Shown here: positions 54,171 through 63,705 of the stretch, in pieces
How positions within the stretch are numbered: position 1 is the first letter of the stretch
Layout: each line of letters begins with the position of its first letter
NCBI RefSeq assembly: GCF_021608185.1
Contig: NZ_JAKIHN010000004.1
Span: 1 to 64,000, forward strand
Origin: Flavobacterium anseongense
GTDB lineage: Bacteria; Bacteroidota; Bacteroidia; Flavobacteriales; Flavobacteriaceae
Length of the DNA: 64,000 nucleotides
Direction of reading: 5' to 3'
The notes under the pieces: generated by a model
The model's database searches: none
What the model saw: only the letters and a program-made list of their open reading frames with translations
Told to the model about the DNA's origin: nothing
Translations under genes and position numbers: made by a program

Positions 54171-55203
54171 TCCAACCTATGAAAATGTGCATAATTTATT
54201 CAAGTTGAATGGATTTCATCTCGATAGAGAAGACCTATGTCGTGTGGCGTACAGTTTTATCAAAGAAGGCGAAGATTTTGAAAAACCGGTTGGGGATTTT
54301 TTATTAGACTGGTTTGATAGTAAAAGTTTTATTGAAATGGAAACTTCGGGAACAACCGGAGCACCAAAAACAATTTCTGTCAGTAAGCAAGCCATGGTAG
54401 ATTCGGCATTGGCAACTGGTGATTTTTTTGAATTGCAACCAGGTAATAAAGCACTGCAATGTTTGCCTGTAAAATACGTAGCCGGAAAAATGATGTTGGT
54501 TCGCGCTATGATATTGGGACTCGATTTAGAGTTTGTGGCTCCAAGCGCACATCCATTAGCAAACAACGAAATTGATTTTGATTTTGTAGCAATGGTGCCA
54601 TTGCAGGCTCAAAATTCAATAGCTGAATTGAAGAAAGTGAAAAAGATGATTGTTGGTGGTGCGGCAGTAAATAAAGCATTGGAAAAGCAACTATTAAAAT
54701 TACCTACTGAAGTTTATGAAACCTACGGTATGACTGAGACTATTACTCATATCGCAGCCAGAAAGCTGGGAGAAAAAGCCTTTACGGTTTTGCCTTATGT
54801 TACGATTTCGTATGATGACAGAAATTGTCTGGTTATTCACGCACCAAGAATTTCGCCTGAAGTTATTGTGACTAATGATATTGTTGAATTGGTTAATGAG
54901 AATCAATTTATTTTTCTTGGCAGAATGGATAATGTTATCAATAGTGGTGGAATCAAATTAATTCCGGAGCAAATAGAAGGTAAGCTTGGCAGTAAAATTC
55001 AACAACGTTTTTTCATTGCTTCAAAACCTGATAATGAATTAGGAGAAAAAGTAGTGTTGGTTATAGAAGGCGATAAATACGAGCTTGATAGTTCTATTTA
55101 TGAATCTTTAGACAAATATGAAAAGCCAAAAGAAGTGGTTTTTATTCCCAAGTTTAAAGAAACGACAACAGGAAAAATTTTGAGGAAAGAAACAATGGAA
55201 TAA
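54163..55203 (+). CDS. menE: MenE-like AMP-dependent ligase (o-succinylbenzoate-CoA ligase type)
   Basis: A 346-residue acyl-adenylate enzyme. Motifs METSGTTGAPKTISVSK, YETYGMTETITHIA, GRMDNVINSGG and TTTGKILRKE are present. It is shorter than the usual family because the N-terminal region is reduced, as is common for MenE of Bacteroidota. It would activate o-succinylbenzoate in menaquinone synthesis. No other men gene is seen in the window, so the identity rests on family form. Confidence 0.78.
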   Translation: MSSPTYENVHNLFKLNGFHLDREDLCRVAYSFIKEGEDFEKPVGDFLLDWFDSKSFIEMETSGTTGAPKTISVSKQAMVDSALATGDFFELQPGNKALQCLPVKYVAGKMMLVRAMILGLDLEFVAPSAHPLANNEIDFDFVAMVPLQAQNSIAELKKVKKMIVGGAAVNKALEKQLLKLPTEVYETYGMTETITHIAARKLGEKAFTVLPYVTISYDDRNCLVIHAPRISPEVIVTNDIVELVNENQFIFLGRMDNVINSGGIKLIPEQIEGKLGSKIQQRFFIASKPDNELGEKVVLVIEGDKYELDSSIYESLDKYEKPKEVVFIPKFKETTTGKILRKETME

Positions 55204-55205
55204 TA

Positions 55206-55240
55206 AAAACGTCCCAATTATTTGGGACGTTTTTATTTTT
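55206..55240. terminator. Bidirectional terminator after menE-like gene
   Basis: An AAAACGTCCCAA / TTGGGACGTTTT stem flanked by A and T runs between two convergent genes. Confidence 0.9.
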
Positions 55241-55247
55241 AAGTAAA

Positions 55248-55673
55248 TTATTTTTGCATTTTAAAATAATAATCGGCTGAATGTTTTCCGCTGCCGTATA
55301 CGGTATAAAAAAAGCTAACAGCTAAGGTTACTAATGAAATGATTAAGTTGGCAACATTCATCTCTCCGATGAAATTTATTAAAACTGCACCAACAAGAAT
55401 AGGCAATTGTGCTATTAAAGCCCAACGGGTTAGCAATCCGAAAACAATCATAATACCACCCATTATATGAGCTGCTGCGATGTAGTGGAAAGTAAGCATA
55501 CCTCCCATAAAATTACTTGCGGGAGCAATTAAATCTTCAAAATCTCTACTGTTACTGACGAAGTAGCCGCCTTTGTAAATTAAAAAAATACCTAAAATAA
55601 TTCTGATGGCATCAAACCAAAATGTAGAGTGTGCATTGGCCCATTTGTTCAAACCTTTTACTGAAGTATCCAT
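55248..55673 (-). CDS. DoxX-family membrane protein
   Basis: A 141-residue protein with four transmembrane helices. RIILGIFLIYKGGYFV at the first helix, HYIAAAHIMGGIMIVFGLLTR, and the last helix match DoxX. These proteins are linked to redox or respiratory processes, but the function is not settled. Confidence 0.85.
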   Translation of the reverse strand: MDTSVKGLNKWANAHSTFWFDAIRIILGIFLIYKGGYFVSNSRDFEDLIAPASNFMGGMLTFHYIAAAHIMGGIMIVFGLLTRWALIAQLPILVGAVLINFIGEMNVANLIISLVTLAVSFFYTVYGSGKHSADYYFKMQK

Positions 55674-55754
55674 AATAACAAAGTTTAAAATTTAATCTAA
55701 GTTACTATTTTTTAATTAGATATAAAAGATTACAGCAATAAAGTTATGGATGTA

Positions 55755-57386
55755 TTATTCAACATTGATATAAAAATCATTAGTCAGAATTTCGACATCT
55801 TGAATTTTATTGACACTATATTTTGTTTTTTTCCAATTATTTGATGGGTAAAGTCGGTATTTTTTTCCTTTGATTTTGACATCAACCGGCATATTGAATT
55901 TAGCTTCATCTGTTTTCCAGCGAAATTCTAAATTGCTTTTGTTTTTTCTCAATTCAAGTTTCGGAATGGCAGCATATCTCAAATACTGATTAAAAACAGG
56001 AGTCAGATTCATTCCTGTTTCGGTATTAAAAAAGTTGACAACTGTTTCTGTGTCAATAATTTTATGACGGAATGTTTCGGAATATTTCAATAGTATTTTC
56101 CACCATTTATCATCGTTGTTTACAATGTGTCTCAGCGTGTTTAATAGTATAGCCCCTTTTTCATACATATCGGTTGAACCTTCTTTATTCACACCATAAG
56201 TACCAATAATCGGACTTAGATTTTCAATATTTAATTTACAACCATTGATGTATTGTTGCGCTTTATCATAACCATATTGACATTCGATATAAACGGATTC
56301 GGTGTAGGTTGTAAATCCTTCGTGTATCCACATATCGGCTGTATCTTTAGATGTAATGCTGTTACCAAACCATTCGTGTCCACTTTCGTGTATAGTGATA
56401 TAATCGAAAAGCAACCCAATTCCGGTTTCCGATCTATCGACTCCTAAATAACCGTTTACATATTTATTACCATAAGATATTGCACTTTGATGTTCCATAC
56501 CTAAATAAGGAGTTTCCACCAATTTGTATCCGTCATCGGCAAAAGGATAAGTACCAAACTTACTTTGAAAACAATCCATCATGGGTTTTACTTCTTCAAA
56601 ATGCATTCGGGCAGCGGTTTCGTTGTCACGTAAAACATAGTAATCTAAATCAAGGCCTTTGTAGTTTTCGTGAATATTTACATAGTCACCAATGTTTACG
56701 GTTATCGAATAGGTGTTTATTGGGTTTTTGACTTCCCAATCCCAACGTGTGTAACCATTTTTTATCCCGTTTTCTTCTAGCGGGACGCTACCAATGAATC
56801 TTCCGTTGGACACATTCATCAACCCATTTGGAACAGCTACTTTTATTGTTGCACCAAAATCGGGTTCATCGCTTTGAGAATCTTTTACAGGATACCATAA
56901 ACTGGCTCCGATGCCTTCACAGCTAACAGCAACCCATGGTTTTCCGTTTCTGTCTTTTGAATATGTAAATCCGCCATCCCAAGGCGCATTTTTAGCAATG
57001 ATTGGTTTTCCGGAATAGTAAAACTTCAAACTCTGTTCAGATTTTGGAGTTAAAGCGGAAGGGAAATCAATAAAAACGGCATTGAATTCTCTTTTATAAT
57101 TTAATTTTTTAGTGTTGAAAACGATAGAATCTACCTGCATGTTTGCAAATAAATCCAATTGTATTTTTGAAGTAGCATTGACTACTTTAAAGCTAATGTT
57201 GTTATAGCCAACTATTGATTTCTCTTCCAGATTAATCTTGATGTTCAAATCATAGTGCAACACATCAAAACAAGTTCGTTCCGGTCGCAATCCGCCTTGA
57301 AGCGTGTCTTTACGGGTTGTTGTTTCTTGGGCAGAAAGAAGTTGCAAACTGCTTATGATAAAACTTAGTGCAAGTATTTTTTTCAT
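55755..57386 (-). CDS. M1-family metallopeptidase
   Basis: A 543-residue exported peptidase (signal peptide ends LLSAQ). An N-terminal beta domain is followed by the exopeptidase motif GMEHQSA, zinc motif HESGHEWFGN and the third ligand Glu in EGFTTYTE. It lacks the long C-terminal helical domain of full aminopeptidase N, as is common for Bacteroidota exported M1 enzymes. Likely a periplasmic aminopeptidase. Confidence 0.92.
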   Translation of the reverse strand: MKKILALSFIISSLQLLSAQETTTRKDTLQGGLRPERTCFDVLHYDLNIKINLEEKSIVGYNNISFKVVNATSKIQLDLFANMQVDSIVFNTKKLNYKREFNAVFIDFPSALTPKSEQSLKFYYSGKPIIAKNAPWDGGFTYSKDRNGKPWVAVSCEGIGASLWYPVKDSQSDEPDFGATIKVAVPNGLMNVSNGRFIGSVPLEENGIKNGYTRWDWEVKNPINTYSITVNIGDYVNIHENYKGLDLDYYVLRDNETAARMHFEEVKPMMDCFQSKFGTYPFADDGYKLVETPYLGMEHQSAISYGNKYVNGYLGVDRSETGIGLLFDYITIHESGHEWFGNSITSKDTADMWIHEGFTTYTESVYIECQYGYDKAQQYINGCKLNIENLSPIIGTYGVNKEGSTDMYEKGAILLNTLRHIVNNDDKWWKILLKYSETFRHKIIDTETVVNFFNTETGMNLTPVFNQYLRYAAIPKLELRKNKSNLEFRWKTDEAKFNMPVDVKIKGKKYRLYPSNNWKKTKYSVNKIQDVEILTNDFYINVE

Positions 57387-57442
57387 GGAATAAGAATAGA
57401 AAATCTAAAACATTAGTAGGACTGATTTTAGTTTTGTTACTA

Positions 57443-59071
57443 TTAAACCTGAATCACACCCAAATTAAATTTCTTTTCAATAGGAGAGTGGTTAGCAGCT
57501 TCTATTCCCATTGAAATCCATGTTCTCGTTTCTAACGGATCAATAATCGCGTCTGTCCAAAGTCGCGCTGCGGCATAATAAGGAGAAACCTGTGCATCAT
57601 AACGCGCTTTGATTTTATCGAAAAGTTCTTGTTCTACTTTTTCGTCTACGGTTTCGCCTTTGGCTTTTAAGGATGAAGCTTCTATTTGTGCTAATACTTT
57701 TGCGGCTTGAGTTCCACCCATTACGGCAAGTTCAGCACTTGGCCAGGCGAATATTAATCTTGGGTCATATGCTTTTCCACACATGGCATAATTTCCTGCG
57801 CCATACGAATTACCAACAATCACAGTGAATTTTGGCACAACCGAATTGGAAACCGCATTGACCATTTTGGCTCCGTCTTTAATGATTCCGCCATGTTCAC
57901 TTTTGGAACCAACCATAAATCCGGTAACGTCCTGCAAAAATACCAACGGGATTTTCTTTTGGTTGCAATTGGCAATAAAACGTGTCGCCTTGTCGGCTGA
58001 ATCCGAATAAATTACGCCGCCAAATTGAATTTCTCCTTTTTTGGTTTTGGAAACCGTACGCTGATTGGCTACAATTCCGACTGCCCAACCGTCAATTCGG
58101 GCATAACAGGTAATTATTGATTTTCCGTAATCGGGTTTGTACATATCCATTTCGGAATTGTCAACCAGGCGTTTGATGATTTCCATCATGTCGTATTGGT
58201 CGCTTCTTGATTTTGGAATAAGACCGTAAATGTCTTCTTCTTTTAACTGAGGCTTTTGGGGTTTTTCTCTGTTGAAACCTGCTTTTTCATAATCGCCAAT
58301 TTTTCCGACGATGCTTTTAATTCGGTCTAAAGCGTCTTTGTCGTCTTTGGCTTTATAATCGGTAACGCCTGAAATTTCACAGTGTGTTGTGGCTCCGCCA
58401 AGCGTTTCGTTATCGATATTTTCACCAATCGCCGCTTTTACCAAATAACTTCCCGCAAGGAAAATACTTCCGGTTTTATCTACTATCATTGCTTCATCGC
58501 TCATAATTGGAAGATAGGCACCACCGGCAACACAACTTCCCATGACAGCTGCAATTTGGGTAATTCCCATACTGCTCATGATAGCATTGTTTCGGAATAT
58601 GCGTCCGAAATGTTCTTTGTCGGGAAAAATTTCATCCTGCATTGGTAAATAGACTCCGGCAGAATCAACCAAATAAATTATAGGCAAGCGATTTTCCATC
58701 GCGATTTCCTGTGCCCGAAGGTTCTTTTTACCAGTAATTGGAAACCATGCGCCGGCTTTAACCGTTGCATCATTGGCAACTACTATACATTGTTTTCCTT
58801 TGATATAACCCATTTTTACAACAACACCGCCGGAAGGGCAGCCTCCGTGTTCGGCATACATTCCGTCGCCGACAAAAGCGCCAATTTCGATGCTTTTGGC
58901 TTTTTCGTCAAGCAAATAATCGATGCGTTCACGCGCTGTCATTTTGCCTTCGGCGTGGAGTTTTTCGATGCGTTTGACACCGCCACCCAGTTTTACTTTA
59001 GCAAATTGACTTTTTAAATTGGTTAATAAAAGTTTGTTGTGATCTTCGTTTATATTGAAGTTAATGTCCAT
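57443..59071 (-). CDS. Acyl-CoA carboxylase, beta (carboxyltransferase) subunit
   Basis: A 542-residue carboxyltransferase. The segment KITGKKNLRAQEI-like (FPITGKKNLRAQE), VMGSCVAGGAYLPIMSDE, GSIFLAGSYLVKAAIGE and NSYGAGNYAMCGKAYDPR are those of methylcrotonyl-CoA carboxylase beta subunits (leucine catabolism), while propionyl-CoA carboxylases are also close. No biotin-carrying alpha subunit is adjacent. A second, degenerate copy of the gene's first codons lies 138 bases upstream. Confidence 0.88.
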   Translation of the reverse strand: MDINFNINEDHNKLLLTNLKSQFAKVKLGGGVKRIEKLHAEGKMTARERIDYLLDEKAKSIEIGAFVGDGMYAEHGGCPSGGVVVKMGYIKGKQCIVVANDATVKAGAWFPITGKKNLRAQEIAMENRLPIIYLVDSAGVYLPMQDEIFPDKEHFGRIFRNNAIMSSMGITQIAAVMGSCVAGGAYLPIMSDEAMIVDKTGSIFLAGSYLVKAAIGENIDNETLGGATTHCEISGVTDYKAKDDKDALDRIKSIVGKIGDYEKAGFNREKPQKPQLKEEDIYGLIPKSRSDQYDMMEIIKRLVDNSEMDMYKPDYGKSIITCYARIDGWAVGIVANQRTVSKTKKGEIQFGGVIYSDSADKATRFIANCNQKKIPLVFLQDVTGFMVGSKSEHGGIIKDGAKMVNAVSNSVVPKFTVIVGNSYGAGNYAMCGKAYDPRLIFAWPSAELAVMGGTQAAKVLAQIEASSLKAKGETVDEKVEQELFDKIKARYDAQVSPYYAAARLWTDAIIDPLETRTWISMGIEAANHSPIEKKFNLGVIQV

Positions 59072-59123
59072 GATTTATATCTAATATTCCCTGATTAATA
59101 TTCTAAATACTTAACTATAGTTT

Positions 59124-59172
59124 AGGAAACGAACTAAAGTTCGTGTACCTGAAGCCCACAGGGCTTCCTCCT
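59124..59172. repeat. Paired small hairpins (GAACTAAAGTTC and GAAGCCCACAGGGCTTC)
   Basis: Two perfect short inverted repeats side by side. They resemble dispersed hairpin elements of the phylum. No other copy was noticed in this window. Confidence 0.5.
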
Positions 59173-59179
59173 CTTAATC

Positions 59180-59209
59180 TCAAATGTTTTTATTGAAGTC
59201 GATATCCAT
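59180..59209 (-). pseudogene. Degenerate duplicate of carboxylase gene start
   Basis: ATG GAT ATC GAC TTC AAT AAA AAC ATT TGA encodes MDIDFNKNI, against MDINFNINE for the intact gene. The DNA matches at 16 of the first 19 bases. It looks like a partial duplication of the 5' end, or an original start displaced by the inserted hairpins. Confidence 0.45.
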
Positions 59210-59295
59210 GGGTTGTATATTTGCGCTTCGTTTAGTGTGTGCTAAAATACGAAAACGTTTTCAAAATTATCTTAAAAACAGCAAGTCGTGAATTT

Positions 59296-59366
59296 TAGCC
59301 CCGATGGTAATGGCATCCTTTTATCCTGAACTTGTTTCAGGATAAAAGATATAATGGACAGCGGGA
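59296..59366 (+). repeat. Dispersed repeat TAGCCCCGAT family, copy E (short)
   Basis: TAGCCCCGATGGTAATGG, CATCC, palindrome TTTTATCCTGAA...TTCAGGATAAAA, GATATAATGGACAGCGGGA. The central stem is a perfect palindrome; the right tail is changed. Same orientation as the other four copies. Confidence 0.75.
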
Positions 59367-59466
59367 CTTTACATCCTGAAAAAGATAATGCTGTGCTACT
59401 AATGGAGAAAAAATTAATGTTAACAAATTGTAAAGTTGGGTACTTTATTGAATCGATAAGTTAATA

Positions 59467-59494
59467 TTGAGTTAACATAAGAAAGATACCTTTG
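59467..59494 (+). promoter_or_regulatory. Candidate promoter of DUF47-pit operon (TTG-N17-TACCTTTG)
   Basis: TTG (59467-59469) and TACCTTTG (59487-59494) are 17 bases apart, matching the Flavobacterium consensus, 20 bases upstream of the ATG. Confidence 0.65.
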
Positions 59495-59514
59495 CAGCAT
59501 CAAAAACAAACAAA

Positions 59515-60156
59515 ATGACTTTAAATAACATTTTCCAATTTTTAGTTCCAAAGGATAAAAAATTCTTTCCTTTATTTGAACAAGCCTCAACAAATTTAAT
59601 CTTATTAGCGGAAACAGTTCACGAATTAGTGAATGCACCAAAAACCGAAAGAGAAGAATCTTTCAGAAAAGTAGAAGAGCTTGAAGCTGTAATTGAAGAG
59701 ATTACCCATAAAACACATCTTGAATTAAGCAGAAACTTTATTACACCTTTTGACAGAGAAGACATTCACTCATTAATAAAAGCTATTGATAATGTTGCCG
59801 ATAATATGCATGGTGCAACCAGTAGAATGCGTTTGTACCAAGTAGAGAAAATCACAAAATCGATTCGTAAATTAACTGAAATTAATTTGGAAGCTTGTCA
59901 ATTAATTGGTGTTGGAATCAAGGAATTGAAAGACATGAATCACAAAGCGATAAAAGACACCTGCAAAAAAATCAACAAATTAGAAAGCAAAGCAGATTCG
60001 GTTTTTGATAAAGCGGTTGCTGATATTTTTGAGAATGAAACTGACGCTAAAAATGTTATTAAATATAAAGAAGTACTTTCGGCATTGGAAATGGCATCAG
60101 ACAAATGCAAAAGCGTTTCGAATGTAATGGAACAAATTTCAGTAAAACACTCATAA
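59515..60156 (+). CDS. DUF47 (PhoU-like) phosphate transport regulator
   Basis: A 213-residue all-helical protein of the DUF47/PhoU-like family. LEAVIEEITHKTHLELSRNFITPFDREDIHSL is the classical segment (residues 58-89). In many genomes it is paired with a PiT transporter, as here (25 bases downstream), and is thought to regulate it. Confidence 0.92.
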   Translation: MTLNNIFQFLVPKDKKFFPLFEQASTNLILLAETVHELVNAPKTEREESFRKVEELEAVIEEITHKTHLELSRNFITPFDREDIHSLIKAIDNVADNMHGATSRMRLYQVEKITKSIRKLTEINLEACQLIGVGIKELKDMNHKAIKDTCKKINKLESKADSVFDKAVADIFENETDAKNVIKYKEVLSALEMASDKCKSVSNVMEQISVKHS

Positions 60157-60181
60157 ATAGTTTTAATCAAAATAGGCTTTT

Positions 60182-61513
60182 ATGGATTTTACTTTATTAT
60201 TAATTATTATCTTTCTTGCTTTAGTATTTGACTACATCAATGGTTTTCACGATGCGGCCAATTCGATTGCAACGATTGTAGCGACAAAGGTTTTGACCCC
60301 TTTTCAGGCTGTGCTTTGGGCTGCGCTTTTCAACTTTATGGCGTATTGGGTTTTTGGTTTTGGAGTTGCCGATACGGTTGCCAAAACAGCTCATACCAGC
60401 AGTATTGACTTAACGGTGATTTTAGCCGGAGTCATCGCGGCCATTATTTGGAACCTCGTTACCTGGTGGAAAGGAATTCCATCTTCATCATCTCATACTT
60501 TAATTGGTGGATTTGCCGGAGCAGCGATTGCGCATGGTTTCCGTGATGTAACCGATCCTGAGCATGCCGGATTTAAAATTGTAAACTGGTTGAAGGATGC
60601 TAAAGAAGGTGAGCTATTGCCTTCAGGTGTATTCATTGTTATTCTGTTTATCGTATTTGCACCATTGTTGGGAATGTTGATCTCTTATTTCATTTCACTT
60701 TGGTTGATGTATTCTTCGAGAAAAAATGTATGGCCAAAAGTTTTAACAGGTGTTTTGATGGTGTTGGTTGGATGGTTTTTAAGCACTGTTTTAAAATTTG
60801 ATGTTGAGCCTGAAAAAGCGTTGTTTCATAATAAATTCTGGTATATCGTTAGCGAACCGTCTAACATTAAATGGTTTTTGGTGGCGATAATTTTCTATAG
60901 CTTGGCGATTTTTAATTTGTTTTTCAGTAGTTTTTCTACTGCTAAAGCCGAGAAGGTTTTAAAGAGAATGCAGTTGTTATCTTCAGCAGCCTTCAGTTTA
61001 GGACATGGTGGAAACGATTCGCAAAAAGTAATGGGAATTATAGCAGCTGCGGTTGCTGTATATATTAAATCAAATCCAAATATTGACTTGTCTGCAGGTT
61101 GGTTAGACTTAAACGTTGTATTGCCTTCAGATAAAGATGGAGTTCATGTTGATGGCGTAATGCCGGGTTGGATTCCGCTAACTTGTTATACTGTAATCGC
61201 TTTAGGAACCTTAAGTGGTGGATGGAAAATTGTAAAAACAATGGGTTCTAAAATCACTAAAGTAACTGCTTTTGAAGGTGTTGTAGCCGAATCAGCCGGT
61301 GCTTTAACTTTGTTTTCAACGGAGCATTTTAAAATTCCGGTATCGACTACACACACGATTACAGGTTCTATAATTGGTGTAGGAGTTACTAAAAGAGTTT
61401 CAGCTGTTCGTTGGGGCGTAACCGTAAAACTATTGTGGGCTTGGGTTTTGACCATTCCGGTTTCAGCTTTATTAGCTGCTTTAGTATATTATTTACTGAA
61501 ATTATTTATCTAA
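60182..61513 (+). CDS. pit: Inorganic phosphate transporter, PiT family
   Basis: A 443-residue cation-phosphate symporter with about ten transmembrane segments and the duplicated signature: DYINGFHDAANSIATIVATK near the N-terminus and SLGHGGNDSQKVMGI in the middle. The C-terminal repeat GVVAESAGALTLF and STTHTITGSIIGVG confirms the family. It is co-transcribed with DUF47. Confidence 0.95.
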   Translation: MDFTLLLIIIFLALVFDYINGFHDAANSIATIVATKVLTPFQAVLWAALFNFMAYWVFGFGVADTVAKTAHTSSIDLTVILAGVIAAIIWNLVTWWKGIPSSSSHTLIGGFAGAAIAHGFRDVTDPEHAGFKIVNWLKDAKEGELLPSGVFIVILFIVFAPLLGMLISYFISLWLMYSSRKNVWPKVLTGVLMVLVGWFLSTVLKFDVEPEKALFHNKFWYIVSEPSNIKWFLVAIIFYSLAIFNLFFSSFSTAKAEKVLKRMQLLSSAAFSLGHGGNDSQKVMGIIAAAVAVYIKSNPNIDLSAGWLDLNVVLPSDKDGVHVDGVMPGWIPLTCYTVIALGTLSGGWKIVKTMGSKITKVTAFEGVVAESAGALTLFSTEHFKIPVSTTHTITGSIIGVGVTKRVSAVRWGVTVKLLWAWVLTIPVSALLAALVYYLLKLFI

Positions 61514-61530
61514 ACTTTTAAATACACAGA

Positions 61531-61557
61531 AGCCAACTGCATTGTTGGCTTTTTTTA
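61531..61557 (+). terminator. Terminator after pit
   Basis: An AGCCAAC / GTTGGCT stem followed by TTTTTTTAT, 17 bases after the stop. Confidence 0.85.
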
Positions 61558-61629
61558 TAGCTAATCCTTACTTGTTATTAAATCGTTTTGATAACATCAA
61601 ATAATTGTAAAAACAACACACAACCAAAA

Positions 61630-62853
61630 ATGAAAAAATTACTACTGATTGTTACTTTACTCGTATCAATTACAATGACTGCTCAAATCTCTATCGAGCA
61701 AACCAAGCACGACAACGATATTAAACTATCGGCTTTGCCTTATTATAGTTTCGGAAAAGGAATCGGAATTACATCGCCTGATAGCTTGTTTCAGTTAAAC
61801 ATTCGTTTCAGAATGCAAAATCGAGTTTCCTATATTGAAAATGATGGAGAAAACGGAGCGTATGACGGGCAGGTTCGTCGTTTGCGTTTGCGTTTTGATG
61901 GTTATGTTGGGAATCCAAAATTTCTTTATGCTTTGCAATTGTCATTTGCGCCCGGTGATGTCGGCGAAATAAAAGATGGAGAAAATATTAATATTATTAG
62001 AGATGCGGTAGTGTTTTACCGTCCGAATAAACATTGGAACATCAGTTTTGGTCAAACCAAATTACCCGGAAACCGTCAACGTGTGAATTCTTCCGGAGGT
62101 TTACAATTAACTGACAGAACAATCAACAACGCTAAGTTTACTATCGATAGGGATTTTGGTTTTCAGGTGCATCATTTGAATGAGTACAAAGATAAATTTT
62201 CGTATAATTTCAAAACCGCACTTTCAGGCGGAGAAGGAAGAAATCAAACCGGTAAAGCCGATGATGGAATTGCCGTTACCGGAAAAGTAGAGTTGTTTCC
62301 ACTTGGAGCTTTTACCAAAGACGGGACATATTTTGAAGGTGATATCCTGCGCGAGAAAAAACCAAAATTATTGGTATCGGGCGCTTTTCAACAAAACAAC
62401 CACGCACAGCGTACACAAGGGCAGTTGGGTAATGATTTGTTTGAAAGAAGAACGATGAAATCCGTTTTATTGGATGCTATGTTTAAGTATAACGGTTGGG
62501 CTGCGATGATGAGCTATATGTCGAGAACTACTAATGAAAGCGCAATTACTATAAATCCTGATGATATAACTGAAAGTAATTATGTCTTTGTTGGAAGTGG
62601 TTTTGATTATCAATTGAGTTATAATTTAAAATCAAATTATGAATTAATAGGAAGATATTCTATTCAAAAAGTAGGAGATGATATTCAGACTTTGGCACCA
62701 AACACTAAAGAATATAGTTTTGGTGTAACAAAATACATTTGGGAACATGCCTTTAAACTTCAGGCGGAATTGAACTATGATACCTTAGATTATTTTGACG
62801 GAACCTCAAAAAATAATTGGTACCTGCGTTTTCAGGTCGAAATAGGCATATAA
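61630..62853 (+). CDS. Phosphate-selective porin (OprO/OprP type)
   Basis: A 407-residue outer-membrane porin. Signal peptide MKKLLLIVTLLVSITMTAQ; the start at 61630 is chosen over an upstream TTG for that reason. The segment RFRMQNRVSY, then RRLRLRFDGYVGNPKFLYALQLSFA and HWNISFGQTKLPGNRQRV are those of the OprO/P family. Together with DUF47 and PiT it forms a phosphate-uptake cluster, though a terminator separates it from pit. Confidence 0.9.
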   Translation: MKKLLLIVTLLVSITMTAQISIEQTKHDNDIKLSALPYYSFGKGIGITSPDSLFQLNIRFRMQNRVSYIENDGENGAYDGQVRRLRLRFDGYVGNPKFLYALQLSFAPGDVGEIKDGENINIIRDAVVFYRPNKHWNISFGQTKLPGNRQRVNSSGGLQLTDRTINNAKFTIDRDFGFQVHHLNEYKDKFSYNFKTALSGGEGRNQTGKADDGIAVTGKVELFPLGAFTKDGTYFEGDILREKKPKLLVSGAFQQNNHAQRTQGQLGNDLFERRTMKSVLLDAMFKYNGWAAMMSYMSRTTNESAITINPDDITESNYVFVGSGFDYQLSYNLKSNYELIGRYSIQKVGDDIQTLAPNTKEYSFGVTKYIWEHAFKLQAELNYDTLDYFDGTSKNNWYLRFQVEIGI

Positions 62854-62923
62854 TTTATTTGCTTACTTAACAATTGTTTATCGCTTTATTCTTTACTTTT
62901 ATCTAAATTCTAAAACAGTCAAG

Positions 62924-63691
62924 ATGAAAAGTAAAATTGCCTATATAGTATTTTTTGGACTTATTATTTCAAAAAGTATTGCCCAACCAAAAGCTGTTGA
63001 ATATAAAGATGGAAATCAGGTTTTAAGTGGACTTTCTATTGTACCGGCAAAACAGTTGAAGAACAAGCCCGGAGTTCTAATCCTTCCGGCTTGGATGGGA
63101 ATTCAGAATCATGAAAAAGAAGTTGCCTACAAATTGGCAGATTTAGGATATCAATCTTTTATCGCTGATATATATGGTGTTGACCAACGTCCAACAAACA
63201 CAAAAGAAGCCGGAGCCAAAGCCGGTTATTTCAAAAAAAATATAAAAGAGTACCAAACCAGAATTCAGTTAGCACTTGAACAATTAGTGAATCAAGGTGC
63301 CAATCCTGATGACATTGTGGTCATTGGTTATTGTTTTGGCGGAACAGGTGCTATAGAAGCTGCGAGAGTTAACATGAAAGTCAAAGGAATAGTTTCTTTT
63401 CATGGTGGTCTTGGTCGCGATAATACCAGAACAATTGATACGATTAACCCAAAAGTTTTAGTGCTTCACGGAGCTGATGATTTTTTTGTTCCGAAAGAAG
63501 AAGTAGATAAATTTCAAGACGAAATGCGAACTGCCAAAGCCGATTGGCAAATGGTATATTATGCAAATTCAGTTCATTCTTTTACCCATAAAGATGCAGG
63601 AAACGATAATTCAAAAGGAGCTGCTTATAATGAAAAAGCGGATAAACGTTCCTGGGAAGCGATGCTGACCTTTTTAAAGGAAGTGCTGTAA
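62924..63691 (+). CDS. Exported dienelactone hydrolase-family protein
   Basis: A 255-residue alpha/beta hydrolase with a signal peptide (ending SIAQ). The nucleophile is Cys in GYCFGGTGAIEAA, Asp in LHGADDFFVP and His in SVHSFTHKDA, as in the dienelactone hydrolase family. It is exported, so substrates are probably external esters or lactones. It has no link to the catabolic operon apart from family. Confidence 0.9.
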   Translation: MKSKIAYIVFFGLIISKSIAQPKAVEYKDGNQVLSGLSIVPAKQLKNKPGVLILPAWMGIQNHEKEVAYKLADLGYQSFIADIYGVDQRPTNTKEAGAKAGYFKKNIKEYQTRIQLALEQLVNQGANPDDIVVIGYCFGGTGAIEAARVNMKVKGIVSFHGGLGRDNTRTIDTINPKVLVLHGADDFFVPKEEVDKFQDEMRTAKADWQMVYYANSVHSFTHKDAGNDNSKGAAYNEKADKRSWEAMLTFLKEVL

Positions 63692-63705
63692 ATGTTATGA
63701 TATTA

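Larger units (their letters stand above)
59072..59514. other. Intergenic region between carboxylase and DUF47 genes
   Basis: Contents: GAACT / AGTTC and GAAGCCC / GGGCTTC hairpins at 59124-59172, a ghost of the carboxylase start at 59180-59209, a plus-strand TTG-N20-TATATTTG promoter-like pair (59193-59223), the TAGCCCCGAT repeat at 59296-59366 and the DUF47 promoter. No gene of normal length is present. Confidence 0.5.

Noticed and set aside
62924..63691. Dienelactone hydrolase as member of the aromatic pathway
   Set aside because: It has a signal peptide and lies more than 45 kb away with unrelated neighbours.
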